A stretch of DNA of 6,907 bases, taken from contig JAUWVD010000058.1 of the NCBI GenBank assembly GCA_030617585.1, forward strand, positions 1-6,907, read 5' to 3'. A program made the position numbers and the translations under genes. The DNA comes from Candidatus Methanophagales archaeon (GTDB lineage Archaea; Halobacteriota; Syntropharchaeia; Alkanophagales; Methanospirareceae). Below, one piece after another: positions 1 through 6,554 of the stretch; the first letter of the stretch is position 1, and each line of letters opens with the position of its first letter. A model generated the notes under the pieces. It worked only from the letters and a program-made list of their open reading frames with translations, was not told the DNA's origin and made no database searches.

Positions 1-1
1 C

Positions 2-1759
2 AAGATTTTTGTATGCTCTGATTTACCGGAAGACGTCCTGTACATTCGGCGGGAGGCGATAAGAGCAGGTGAGGAGGAGGAGCTTGCTATAGAGGGGCAT
101 ACAGTCCATTTTGACGGCTATTACGACCAGGCAAGGGATAAGGCGAATTCCAAGTTCCTTTTACCGCCGGGTGTTGAGTTAGGACCTAATATAAATGCGA
201 TGGACCGAGAGGAGGGGCTCAAAGAGATACACACGATTATGGAAGATATTATGCAAGGGCACCAGTTGTACGTGCGATTCTTTTGTTTAGGGCCGCTCAA
301 TTCACAATTCGCCATACCCGCAGTTCAACTTACCGATTCCGGTTATGTTGCGCATTCAGAAGATCTACTATATAGGCAAGGATACGATGAGTTCGTAAGA
401 TTGGGACGATCAGCGCGGTTTTTGAAGTTTGTGCATTCCGCAGGAGAGCTAGACGCGAGAAAGACCTCAAAGAACATAGATAAACGCAGAGTTTATATTG
501 ATCTTGAAGACGAGACGGTATATAGCATGAATACACAGTACGGAGGCAATACAATAGGACTTAAAAAGTTAGCGATGCGTCCTGCGATAACCCGAGCGTC
601 AAAAGAAGGATGGTTGACCGAGCACATGTTCATTATGGGCGTGCATGGCCCTTCCGGACGGGTGACCTATTTTACCGGTGCGTTTCCTTCGCTCTGCGGT
701 AAGACTTCAACAGCCATGCTGCCTGGAGAGACTATTGTTGGTGATGACATAGCCTACCTCAGAGATATAGATGGCGTAATACACGCGGTCAATCCGGAGA
801 ATGGCATATTTGGGATAATACAGGGCGTAAACTCTGTGGACGATCCCCAGATTTGGAATGCGCTCCACAGCCCGGGCGAGGTTATATTCTCTAATGTGCT
901 GATCACGGAAGAGAAAGGCGTTCACTGGATAGGTAAAGATGAAGAAGAGCCGAAAAGGGGGTTCCATCATTCGGGTGAATGGACACTGGGGAAGAGAGAC
1001 GAAGATGATAATTTGATTTCGCTTTCGCATCCAAATGCCAGATTCACGCTCGACATGCGACTATTAGAGAATGTGGACCAGGAACTCAATAATCCGGCAG
1101 GTGTGTTGGTAGGCGGGATAATATATGGTGGACGAGATTCCGACACAAAAGTGCCGGTTGAGGAATCCTTTGATTGGGTGCATGGTGTTATCATCATGAG
1201 TGCCGCACTGGAATCAGAAACTACCGCCGCCACTCTAGGAAAAGAAGGCGTTAGAAAAATCAATCCCATGTCTAACCTGGATTTCCTTTCTATACCCATA
1301 GGAAGATATGTAGAGTGTCATCTGGATTTTGGCGCTAAATTGAATAATCCACCGCCTATATTCTCGGTTAATTATTTCCTGAGTGATGCGGAAGGGAATT
1401 TCACGAATGATAAAACCGACAAGGCGGTGTGGCTTAAATGGATAGAACTGCGTTCACATCACGAAGTAGAGGCGATAAAAACGCCCACTGGATTTATACC
1501 AAGATACGAAGATCTTAAAATGCTGTTCCAGGAAGTGCTTAAAAAGGACTATTCTAAAGAGGATTACATTACGCAGTTCTCTGTGCGCGTAGCGGAAAAT
1601 TTGGCTAAGATCGAGCGAGTGAAGGAGTTCTACAAGACGAAAGTGTATGATACACCGCAGATAGTATTTGAGGTGCTGGAAGAGCAAAGGCAAAGATTAA
1701 TCCAGGCGGGAGAGAAATATGGTGGAGATATATCGCCATTAAAACTAAAACTTTCTTAG
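2..1759 (+). CDS. pckG: Phosphoenolpyruvate carboxykinase (GTP), 5'-partial
   Basis: The enzyme interconverts oxaloacetate plus GTP with phosphoenolpyruvate, CO2 and GDP in the cytoplasm, the entry step of gluconeogenesis (or anaplerosis in reverse). The frame is open from base 2, so the true start lies left of the window; 585 residues are visible and the family runs to about 600-650. The ATG at 200 is internal, because conserved family sequence precedes it (for example EGHTVHFDGYYDQARDK). Visible signatures, numbered from base 2: QYGGNTIGLKKLA from about residue 179; the P-loop FPSLCGKT at 228-235 (bases 683-706), with the cysteine typical of GTP-dependent enzymes; the metal-binding kinase-2 motif VGDD at 246-249; and a PPPIFSVNYF segment matching the nucleotide-binding end of the family. 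No frameshift or missing catalytic motif is seen. The TAG stop is followed in frame by another TAG and a TAA within 18 bases. It precedes aglB by 192 bp, probably as a separate transcription unit. Confidence 0.95.
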   Translation, partial: KIFVCSDLPEDVLYIRREAIRAGEEEELAIEGHTVHFDGYYDQARDKANSKFLLPPGVELGPNINAMDREEGLKEIHTIMEDIMQGHQLYVRFFCLGPLNSQFAIPAVQLTDSGYVAHSEDLLYRQGYDEFVRLGRSARFLKFVHSAGELDARKTSKNIDKRRVYIDLEDETVYSMNTQYGGNTIGLKKLAMRPAITRASKEGWLTEHMFIMGVHGPSGRVTYFTGAFPSLCGKTSTAMLPGETIVGDDIAYLRDIDGVIHAVNPENGIFGIIQGVNSVDDPQIWNALHSPGEVIFSNVLITEEKGVHWIGKDEEEPKRGFHHSGEWTLGKRDEDDNLISLSHPNARFTLDMRLLENVDQELNNPAGVLVGGIIYGGRDSDTKVPVEESFDWVHGVIIMSAALESETTAATLGKEGVRKINPMSNLDFLSIPIGRYVECHLDFGAKLNNPPPIFSVNYFLSDAEGNFTNDKTDKAVWLKWIELRSHHEVEAIKTPTGFIPRYEDLKMLFQEVLKKDYSKEDYITQFSVRVAENLAKIERVKEFYKTKVYDTPQIVFEVLEEQRQRLIQAGEKYGGDISPLKLKLS

Positions 1760-1771
1760 AGAAAGTTTTAG
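1745..1771 (+). terminator. Perfect 12-bp inverted repeat around the PEPCK stop codon
   Basis: Left arm CTAAAACTTTCT (1745-1756) and right arm AGAAAGTTTTAG (1760-1771) are exact reverse complements. The three-base loop (1757-1759) is the TAG stop codon itself. The stem has only 3 G-C pairs of 12 and no T-run follows, so it is not a textbook terminator in Archaea, where oligo-T is the main signal. It could be a 3'-end stabilising or processing hairpin, or a protein-binding dyad. The inverted repeat is directly seen; the function is inferred. Confidence 0.5.
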
Positions 1772-1873
1772 CCATAATGATAGGTAACCCACACACATTC
1801 GCCGCCTGTGCCTCGATTCCAAACAACATATTTTAGTCTATAGCTACTCTTATAGATCAAACAGGAATTACGG

Positions 1874-1941
1874 TATAAAAGGTGGCTACAGGACAAAAAA
1901 AGACTTAAATAGAGGGGAATCGTATATAGAGTAAGCAGGAG
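1874..1941 (+). promoter_or_regulatory. Probable aglB promoter and ribosome binding site
   Basis: The 192-bp gap between PEPCK and aglB holds no convincing ORF or RNA gene. Two TATA-like boxes are present: TATAAAA at 1874-1880 and TTAAATA at 1905-1911, the latter preceded by an A-rich stretch that could act as the BRE. Using the usual archaeal spacing of about 25 bp, the second box predicts transcription from around 1932, giving a leader of about 20 nt. AGGAG at 1937-1941 lies 10 nt before the ATG at 1952 and supports that start. Confidence 0.5.
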
Positions 1942-1951
1942 TATATCAAGA

Positions 1952-4657
1952 ATGAAACAGATTGAAAAAGCATCTTTGATCTGTGGCCTTACGTTGGTCT
2001 TGTTATTCTGCTTGTCGCTCTATATCCGGGTCGCTATTCCGTACAACATCGTCTTTAATGACACATTCGTGCGATTTGGCGGCTATGACCCCTGGTATAA
2101 CATAAGGCTTGTTGAGAATACACTGCATCATTTCCCTCACCGCATCTACTTTGATCCGTTCACCGCTTACCCTCAGGGTACGTATAACCCTTTTGGAACT
2201 CCGTTATTTGATCTGTCACTTGCGTTCATCGTATGGGCAGTAGGACTTGGAAATCCATTCGCTACTTTAAGCCCCTCTATGATAGAAGCGATATGGGCGT
2301 GGTATCCTGCGGTTTTAGCTGCCCTTACTATCTTCCCAGTTTATTTCATTGGGAAAGGATTATATAACCGTGGTGCAGGACTTCTTTCCGCAGCTCTTAT
2401 AGCCATCCTCCCCGGACAGTTCTTGATTCGTTCTCTATTAGGATTTACAGACCATCACGCTATGGAGACCCTTTTCAGCACGATTGCCATGCTTTTCCTT
2501 ATCCTTGCGCTGAAGAGTGCGCGTGAGAATGGAATAACTTTTCAGTCATTCTTAGGAGGAGATAGGAGTTCGTTAAAAAAGCCAATCGTATATTCCATCA
2601 TATCTGGTGTTTTTCTAGGGTCTTATTTCCTCGCATGGCTCGGTGCGCCGCTTTTCATATTAATCTTGTGTACATATGCAGTGGTTCAACATGTCGCCGA
2701 TCATCTTAGAGAGAAAGACTCCGATTATCTTTGCATTGTCTGCGTACCTGTTTTTATCGTTCCCTTAGCTATGATAGCACCTGCGCTTTCTTTTGGTTTC
2801 CTTTCCGAAATCCACAAGTGGTCTCTTCTTCTTGCCATATTCGTTCCGCCCGTTTTAACTGCGCTTTCTTTATTGATAAGAAAAGCAAAAATAAAACCTT
2901 ATTGGTACCCTATAGTAGTAATTTTAGCAATATCAGCAATATTTTCCCTTTTGTGGTTTTTCTATCCTTCTTTATGCTCCGCGATAGTAGAACAGCTCCG
3001 ATACATATTCTTCCCTTCCGAGTCTTCTAAAACCATAATTGAGGCTCGACCCATGGAATGGGCCAATATATGGGCTTGGTTCACTACCACTTTCTTCCTC
3101 GCTTTTGTCGCCCTCGCATGGATAGGTTATAATATCGGGAGGAAATGGCGGGCAGAAGAGATTCTTCTTTTCGTGTGGTGTGCAATAATGCTTTTTGCTT
3201 GCTTCGGTCAGGGCAGATTTAGTACGTACTATGCAATAAATGTCGCCATCCTCTGTGGTTTCCTATCCTGGGAGATTATCGAGCTTGTGGCATTTAGAGG
3301 TGCAGAAAAAGGCGTCAGTGATATGAAAGAATCGAAAGGGCCGTTGGAAGAGAAAAGAGTGGATGCCATAAAGGGTAAGCGGAGAAGAAAAACGATAAAA
3401 ACGAAAAAGAATAATGAAATAAAAAATAAAAAATTCTTACGTGTGGATGTTATATTGACCTTCATCGTCATCTTAATTGTTGTTTTTTTCTTCCCCTTAA
3501 ATGAGTCATTGACAACGGCAAAGCTTGGCAGTGGAGGCCCGCGAGAGGACTGGTATGAATCGCTTTTCTGGATGAGGGGGAACACACCCGATACGGGTGT
3601 TGATTTTTATGCTTTGTATCCACAGGATTATGCTTATCCTGACTCTGCATATTCCGTGATGAGCTGGTGGGACTACGGTAATTGGATCACTTATATCGCG
3701 CATAGGATTCCAGTGGCTAATAATTTTCAGCAGGGTATAGGAGGGCCAAATAGTCCTGGCGCCGCCATTTTTTTCATTGCGAAAAACGAATCAGTAGCAA
3801 ATGAGGTCGCAGATGCATTTGACGTGAGGTATGTTGTGAGTGCTTTCCCGATGGTAGATACAATGGCCTCATACCAGGATCTATACGGGGCAATGACCTT
3901 TTGGGCTAATGACACAACTGGACGCTATACGTTGGACCAAACAGAAGGGAGATCCCTGTTTGAGCTGAGAGAAGAATACTACAAGTCGATGGTGACAAAG
4001 TTGCATATGTTCGACGGAAGTGAGACGCAATTCAAAGGTGGATACCTTGGAAAGTCATCCATATTGGTAATTAGACCATTTCAGACGAAACCATTGCAAC
4101 ATTACCGGTTGGTGCACGAGTCATCCACATACATGGTACCACATGCTATTCTAAATGTCAAAACCGATGACTTGCAGGCATGGGAATGCTATGTTGGATC
4201 TAATTATACTATGGCAGAACGATTAGCGTATGAACTTCGTCATGGCTTTACCGATCCTGAATATCTAGATATAGCTAGATGGACCCCGCCTTTCGTTTCG
4301 CCGATGAGCTTTGTAAAGGTTTTCGAATATGTGAAAGGGGCGAAGATAGAAGGTAGAGCACCTAAGGGTGCTATTGTTGGGATAGCGACAAATATAACCA
4401 CAAACCAGGGTAGAGAATTTATGTACTCTCAAATAGCAATGCCTAACGGCACCTACGAGTTCGTTGTGCCATATTCAACAGAAGTGCCGATAGAAAGAGT
4501 CGGATACACAAATTTTGATGTTCTCGCAGCCCCCTATGTCATAAGGATAGGTCATATAGAAAACGAAACGATAGTATGGGATACAAGGCAGGTTGTGGTA
4601 GAGATCGCAGAAGAAGCAGTGATGGAAGGGAAAACAGTAAAGGTGGATTTAGTGTAA
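1952..4657 (+). CDS. aglB: Oligosaccharyltransferase AglB/Stt3 (901 aa)
   Basis: This is the single-subunit archaeal oligosaccharyltransferase, which moves a glycan from a dolichol-type lipid carrier onto Asn in N-X-S/T sequons on the outer face of the membrane. The N-terminal half (about residues 8-516) is strongly hydrophobic with roughly 13 membrane segments; the rest is an extracytoplasmic globular domain. Visible catalytic elements: GYDPWYNIR with the metal-binding Asp at 46; FTDHH with DHH at 167-169 (second acidic motif); TIIE at 361-364, matching the TIxE motif of external loop 5; and WWDYG at 572-576, the family signature that contacts the sequon. LHMFDG (684-689) is another conserved-looking stretch. 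The length is normal for AglB. Odd points are a basic, lysine-rich insert at about 451-497 before the last membrane segment, and no obvious canonical DK or MI motif after WWDYG. The ATG has a good AGGAG at 10 nt. Assignment rests on the combined motifs and is firm. Confidence 0.95.
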   Translation: MKQIEKASLICGLTLVLLFCLSLYIRVAIPYNIVFNDTFVRFGGYDPWYNIRLVENTLHHFPHRIYFDPFTAYPQGTYNPFGTPLFDLSLAFIVWAVGLGNPFATLSPSMIEAIWAWYPAVLAALTIFPVYFIGKGLYNRGAGLLSAALIAILPGQFLIRSLLGFTDHHAMETLFSTIAMLFLILALKSARENGITFQSFLGGDRSSLKKPIVYSIISGVFLGSYFLAWLGAPLFILILCTYAVVQHVADHLREKDSDYLCIVCVPVFIVPLAMIAPALSFGFLSEIHKWSLLLAIFVPPVLTALSLLIRKAKIKPYWYPIVVILAISAIFSLLWFFYPSLCSAIVEQLRYIFFPSESSKTIIEARPMEWANIWAWFTTTFFLAFVALAWIGYNIGRKWRAEEILLFVWCAIMLFACFGQGRFSTYYAINVAILCGFLSWEIIELVAFRGAEKGVSDMKESKGPLEEKRVDAIKGKRRRKTIKTKKNNEIKNKKFLRVDVILTFIVILIVVFFFPLNESLTTAKLGSGGPREDWYESLFWMRGNTPDTGVDFYALYPQDYAYPDSAYSVMSWWDYGNWITYIAHRIPVANNFQQGIGGPNSPGAAIFFIAKNESVANEVADAFDVRYVVSAFPMVDTMASYQDLYGAMTFWANDTTGRYTLDQTEGRSLFELREEYYKSMVTKLHMFDGSETQFKGGYLGKSSILVIRPFQTKPLQHYRLVHESSTYMVPHAILNVKTDDLQAWECYVGSNYTMAERLAYELRHGFTDPEYLDIARWTPPFVSPMSFVKVFEYVKGAKIEGRAPKGAIVGIATNITTNQGREFMYSQIAMPNGTYEFVVPYSTEVPIERVGYTNFDVLAAPYVIRIGHIENETIVWDTRQVVVEIAEEAVMEGKTVKVDLV

Positions 4658-4669
4658 AAGAACTACAAG

Positions 4670-4675
4670 AAAAAA
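4670..4675 (-). terminator. Oligo-T tract downstream of the GNAT gene
   Basis: Read on the minus strand this is TTTTTTCTT, starting 24 nt past the GNAT stop codon in the 41-bp convergent gap with aglB. Runs of T on the non-template strand are the main intrinsic termination signal in Archaea. No comparable T-run follows aglB in this gap on the plus strand. Confidence 0.4.
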
Positions 4676-4698
4676 TGTCAAAGGATGGAGCGTAGAAT

Positions 4699-5148
4699 TC
4701 AAATCTTCTTCTCATACACTATTGCATCCTCGCCATCTGCATAATAGCCTTTAATGGGATATGCCCGTTTATAACCCTGTTTTTTGTAAAATTTTATCGC
4801 ACCCCAGTTACTTTTTCTGACCTCCAGCGTGACTTTATCGAAACCTGACGCAAGAAATTCGTGATCCACTATCTTTAATAACCTTTTTCCTATTCCTTTC
4901 ATTCTATATCCCTTATACACTGCAAGTCCGGATATATGTCCATGCCCTCTTCTTATCGCGCCACTGACAAAACCAATAACCTTATCTGCCATAGTAACGA
5001 CAAAGGAATATCGCTCGAAGGAATGGTACAAATCCGCTATATCTGACGATGTATTTATTGTTCTTATATTCCCCTTCCATAGACGTACAATATCTCGCAG
5101 ATCCGCTTCTGTTGCTTTCCTTATCTGCACTTCATATTCTATTTCCAT
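4699..5148 (-). CDS. GNAT-family N-acetyltransferase, RimI-like (149 aa)
   Basis: A stand-alone GNAT domain that transfers an acetyl group from acetyl-CoA to an amine, either a protein N-terminus or a small molecule; the substrate cannot be told from sequence. Numbered from the ATG at 5148, the domain starts at about residue 6 (YEVQIRKATEADL, typical beta1-alpha1). Motif A, GLAVYKGYRMKGIGKRLL, carries the acetyl-CoA pyrophosphate loop RMKGIG at 82-87. Motif B follows with the conserved Asn at 114 and the FYKKQGYK segment (120-127), then the usual tail ending in VYEKK. Length is normal. A TTG at 5175 would add nine residues (MYPFFRLIK), but the ATG is preferred: it gives the standard domain start, and the TATA box predicts transcription from about 5176, at that TTG. 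No clear Shine-Dalgarno is seen. It converges on aglB and diverges from the metallophosphoesterase remnant. RimI is the nearest well-known relative by appearance only. Confidence 0.88.
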   Translation of the reverse strand: MEIEYEVQIRKATEADLRDIVRLWKGNIRTINTSSDIADLYHSFERYSFVVTMADKVIGFVSGAIRRGHGHISGLAVYKGYRMKGIGKRLLKIVDHEFLASGFDKVTLEVRKSNWGAIKFYKKQGYKRAYPIKGYYADGEDAIVYEKKI

Positions 5149-5180
5149 TTTTATTAATCTAAAGAAAGGATACAAAACGT

Positions 5181-5853
5181 ATGAAAATATTTGTTCCTTT
5201 TTATATCCCGTCTGTTCACAAGTATTGCATCTGGAGAGGCATTGTGTGTAGCTGATAATGACGGACCTGAAAGAGATATTACGAATATATCGGATGCGAT
5301 AGAAGGAGCCAATTATAGCTCATTTAATGAGATAAACAATTTCACTACCTCCCCATTAGACGCAGGTAATTACCTCTTTTGCTTTGCTGTTGCAACCATA
5401 ATATGCTTGCATTTTTTGGTTAATGATGTACCAGGACTCGCTGAGCTTTGTGCCATTTCGGGTTTTAACCCATACATAGAGAATAAGAAGGATTTTTAGG
5501 TCATGCTAAATAACTATACTAATGTTGTCGCCGTTCTTTCTGGGCATGGGCATCTCAATAGCATCACATATAATAACAATGTTACCTTTATTGAAACCGC
5601 GAGCGTGATACAGTATCCTATTACCTACGATATTTATCGTGTTTTTGAATATGGATTCATAAAAACTCAGCACACGATATACCAGGACTTAAATATTAGT
5701 GAACTAAGCAGGGAAACGGCCATCAACTATCTGAATGATATATATCCAGGCCTCGGCGACAATTATGTGAGCTTTATTTTTGGCTCTTTGTCTGACAGGT
5801 CAATAAATGTCTCTTTCGCTCCCCAGAATCTTGAAGACGGTATCAGAGCTTAA
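5181..5853 (+). pseudogene. Decayed secreted calcineurin-like metallophosphoesterase
   Basis: The 3' part (5503-5853) reads VVAVLSGHGHLNS, then TFIETASVIQYP and a FIFGSLSDR tail. GHGH is the last metal-binding motif (GHxH) of calcineurin-like phosphoesterases. The same frame continues upstream across an in-frame TAG (5497-5499): YIENKKDF-stop-VMLNNYTN looks like uninterrupted family sequence around the stop. Further upstream the gene is scrambled. Frame 1 from 5191 gives FLFISRLFTSIASGEA and then VADND (5248-5262), a possible ruin of the first metal motif (DxH). A CNHN in frame 3 (5391-5402), behind a hydrophobic strand, resembles the GNH[DE] motif. ATG 5181, with GAAAGGA at 5164-5170, is probably the original start; a one-base shift just after it would join MKI to the FLFI signal peptide. 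At least two frameshifts, one stop and probable loss of the GD motif mean no active enzyme. The natural substrate is unknown. Seven N-X-S/T sequons fit a secreted protein. Confidence 0.75.
5198..5206 (-). promoter_or_regulatory. TATA box for the GNAT gene
   Basis: The minus strand reads ATATAAAAA, a good archaeal TATA match. At 25-26 bp spacing it predicts transcription from about 5176 and a leader of about 28 nt before the ATG at 5148. The box lies inside the region that encoded the signal peptide of the divergent metallophosphoesterase remnant. Confidence 0.5.
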
Positions 5854-6331
5854 CACGTAACTGCTCAATCGGACTCAAATCCGTATCCATAGCAGCTTTA
5901 AACAGAATAGCGAAATGATTGAGCCGCTCTACTTTGCCGTTTTCCCCTAAGTCTTCTCTTGCTCTCTCTACAATTTCATCAAAAACATCCGGATTATATA
6001 TGTCATTACCCATTTCTTCATGGAAGATTAAAAGAGATTTTAAATGGACCTCCGGATACTCTTTACGTCCGGAATAATATATCGTATATCTAACTTTCAA
6101 GCAATTAGAAGAAGTGTCAATGTCAATCACTTCCAATTTTTCGTAACCTTGCTTTTGAAGTTGTTTACTCAATTCCTCTTTATATCGCCAGCTAAAATCT
6201 TCATCTGTTTTTATCTTTTCTTCTATTTCCTCTATCAATTCGAAAGAACAATAAGGGAGTTCACATTCTACTTTTACCTCTTCGTAAACTGCCCTAAATA
6301 TTATATCATCAAGTAATTTATTAAGTTGCAT
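5843..6331 (-). CDS. Hypothetical acidic soluble protein (162 aa)
   Basis: I do not recognise this protein. From the ATG at 6331 it encodes 162 residues with no signal peptide or membrane segment. It is rich in Glu, Asp and Lys and seems mostly helical: a charged helix at about 30-60 (ELIEEIEEKIKTDEDF...), then beta-like stretches at about 66-87 (LEVIDID... LKVRYTIYY) and 96-104, then helices near 116-128 and 135-148. Cysteines occur at 23, 28 and 77, too few and poorly spaced for an obvious metal site. A GTG at 6337 would add two residues; ATG is preferred because GGAGG (6346-6342) lies 10 nt upstream. The intact frame, good ribosome binding site and TATA box argue for a real gene. Its last codons overlap the metallophosphoesterase remnant by 11 bp, tail to tail, so the pseudogene's 3' end doubles as coding sequence here. 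Confidence 0.75.
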   Translation of the reverse strand: MQLNKLLDDIIFRAVYEEVKVECELPYCSFELIEEIEEKIKTDEDFSWRYKEELSKQLQKQGYEKLEVIDIDTSSNCLKVRYTIYYSGRKEYPEVHLKSLLIFHEEMGNDIYNPDVFDEIVERAREDLGENGKVERLNHFAILFKAAMDTDLSPIEQLRVKL

Positions 6332-6341
6332 ACGCACCTTC

Positions 6342-6410
6342 CTCCCAAATAGGTTGTAGCTACATATCGTTACCTCTTATAGTCCCTATAACTGATTGAT
6401 AGTATAAAAA
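6342..6410 (-). promoter_or_regulatory. Promoter, leader and strong ribosome binding site of the orphan gene
   Basis: On the minus strand TTTTTATA (6410-6403) is a good TATA box, predicting transcription from about 6380 and a leader of about 50 nt. GGGAGG (6347-6342) is the strongest Shine-Dalgarno sequence in the window. Two dyads lie between: TTATAG-TCC-CTATAA (6377-6391) over the predicted transcription start, and the 10-bp palindrome TGTAGCTACA (6355-6364) in the leader. They could be operator sites, which is inference. Confidence 0.45.
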
Positions 6411-6510
6411 GATTTCTGTTTTTTGCGTATCGTTATTCAAAAGGATAACTAAGGGAACCCCCAGTAAATAGTTTACCCATCTTGATAATATACTATTTCT
6501 TTGGTAAAGC

Positions 6511-6554
6511 TTTTAAACCTTTTTGAAATAAAGGTTTTTAAAAAGAAAAGGTTT
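6511..6554 (+). promoter_or_regulatory. Probable UbiA-gene promoter with AAAGGTTT repeats
   Basis: TTTTAAA at 6511-6517 is a possible TATA box, predicting transcription near 6540 and a very short leader before the ATG at 6555. The octamer AAAGGTTT occurs at 6530-6537 and 6547-6554, the latter touching the start codon, and its reverse complement AAACCTTT is at 6515-6522. The first pair could form an 8-bp hairpin with a 7-nt loop or be a regulator site. No strong Shine-Dalgarno is seen. The rest of the 223-bp gap between the divergent genes holds no ORF or RNA gene I can support. Confidence 0.4.

Noticed and set aside
707..1299. Long minus-strand open frames opposite PEPCK
   Set aside because: They are antisense to an unmistakable PEPCK, with low-information sequence and no family motif.
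3229..3585. 118-codon minus-strand frame with a Phe/Leu-rich hydrophobic stretch
   Set aside because: It is the reverse complement of the A-rich basic insert of aglB; the hydrophobicity comes from T-rich codons opposite the lysine codons.
5149..5175. Upstream TTG start for the GNAT protein
   Set aside because: It adds nine residues before the normal domain start and coincides with the predicted transcription start, so ATG 5148 is preferred, though a leaderless TTG start cannot be excluded.
5497..5499. In-frame TAG in the metallophosphoesterase read as pyrrolysine or programmed readthrough
   Set aside because: The same gene also carries frameshifts and damaged metal motifs, so simple decay explains the TAG. 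PEPCK in the same window ends at TAG, and no pyl genes or tRNA are visible. The idea would need pylTS elsewhere in the genome.
5191..5499. Separate 102-residue hypothetical protein gene
   Set aside because: It would start at TTG, is in the same frame as the downstream GHGH segment, and fits better as the damaged N-terminal part of the same pseudogene.
6044..6316. Plus-strand 90-codon frame rich in Phe and Ile
   Set aside because: It lies antisense to the orphan acidic protein, whose start signals are much stronger, and has no motif or ribosome binding site.
6466..6508. Interleaved inverted repeats AAATAGT/ACTATTT and TTTACC/GGTAAA
   Set aside because: Arms are short (6-7 bp) with 19-25 nt loops in AT-rich DNA, so chance is a sufficient explanation.
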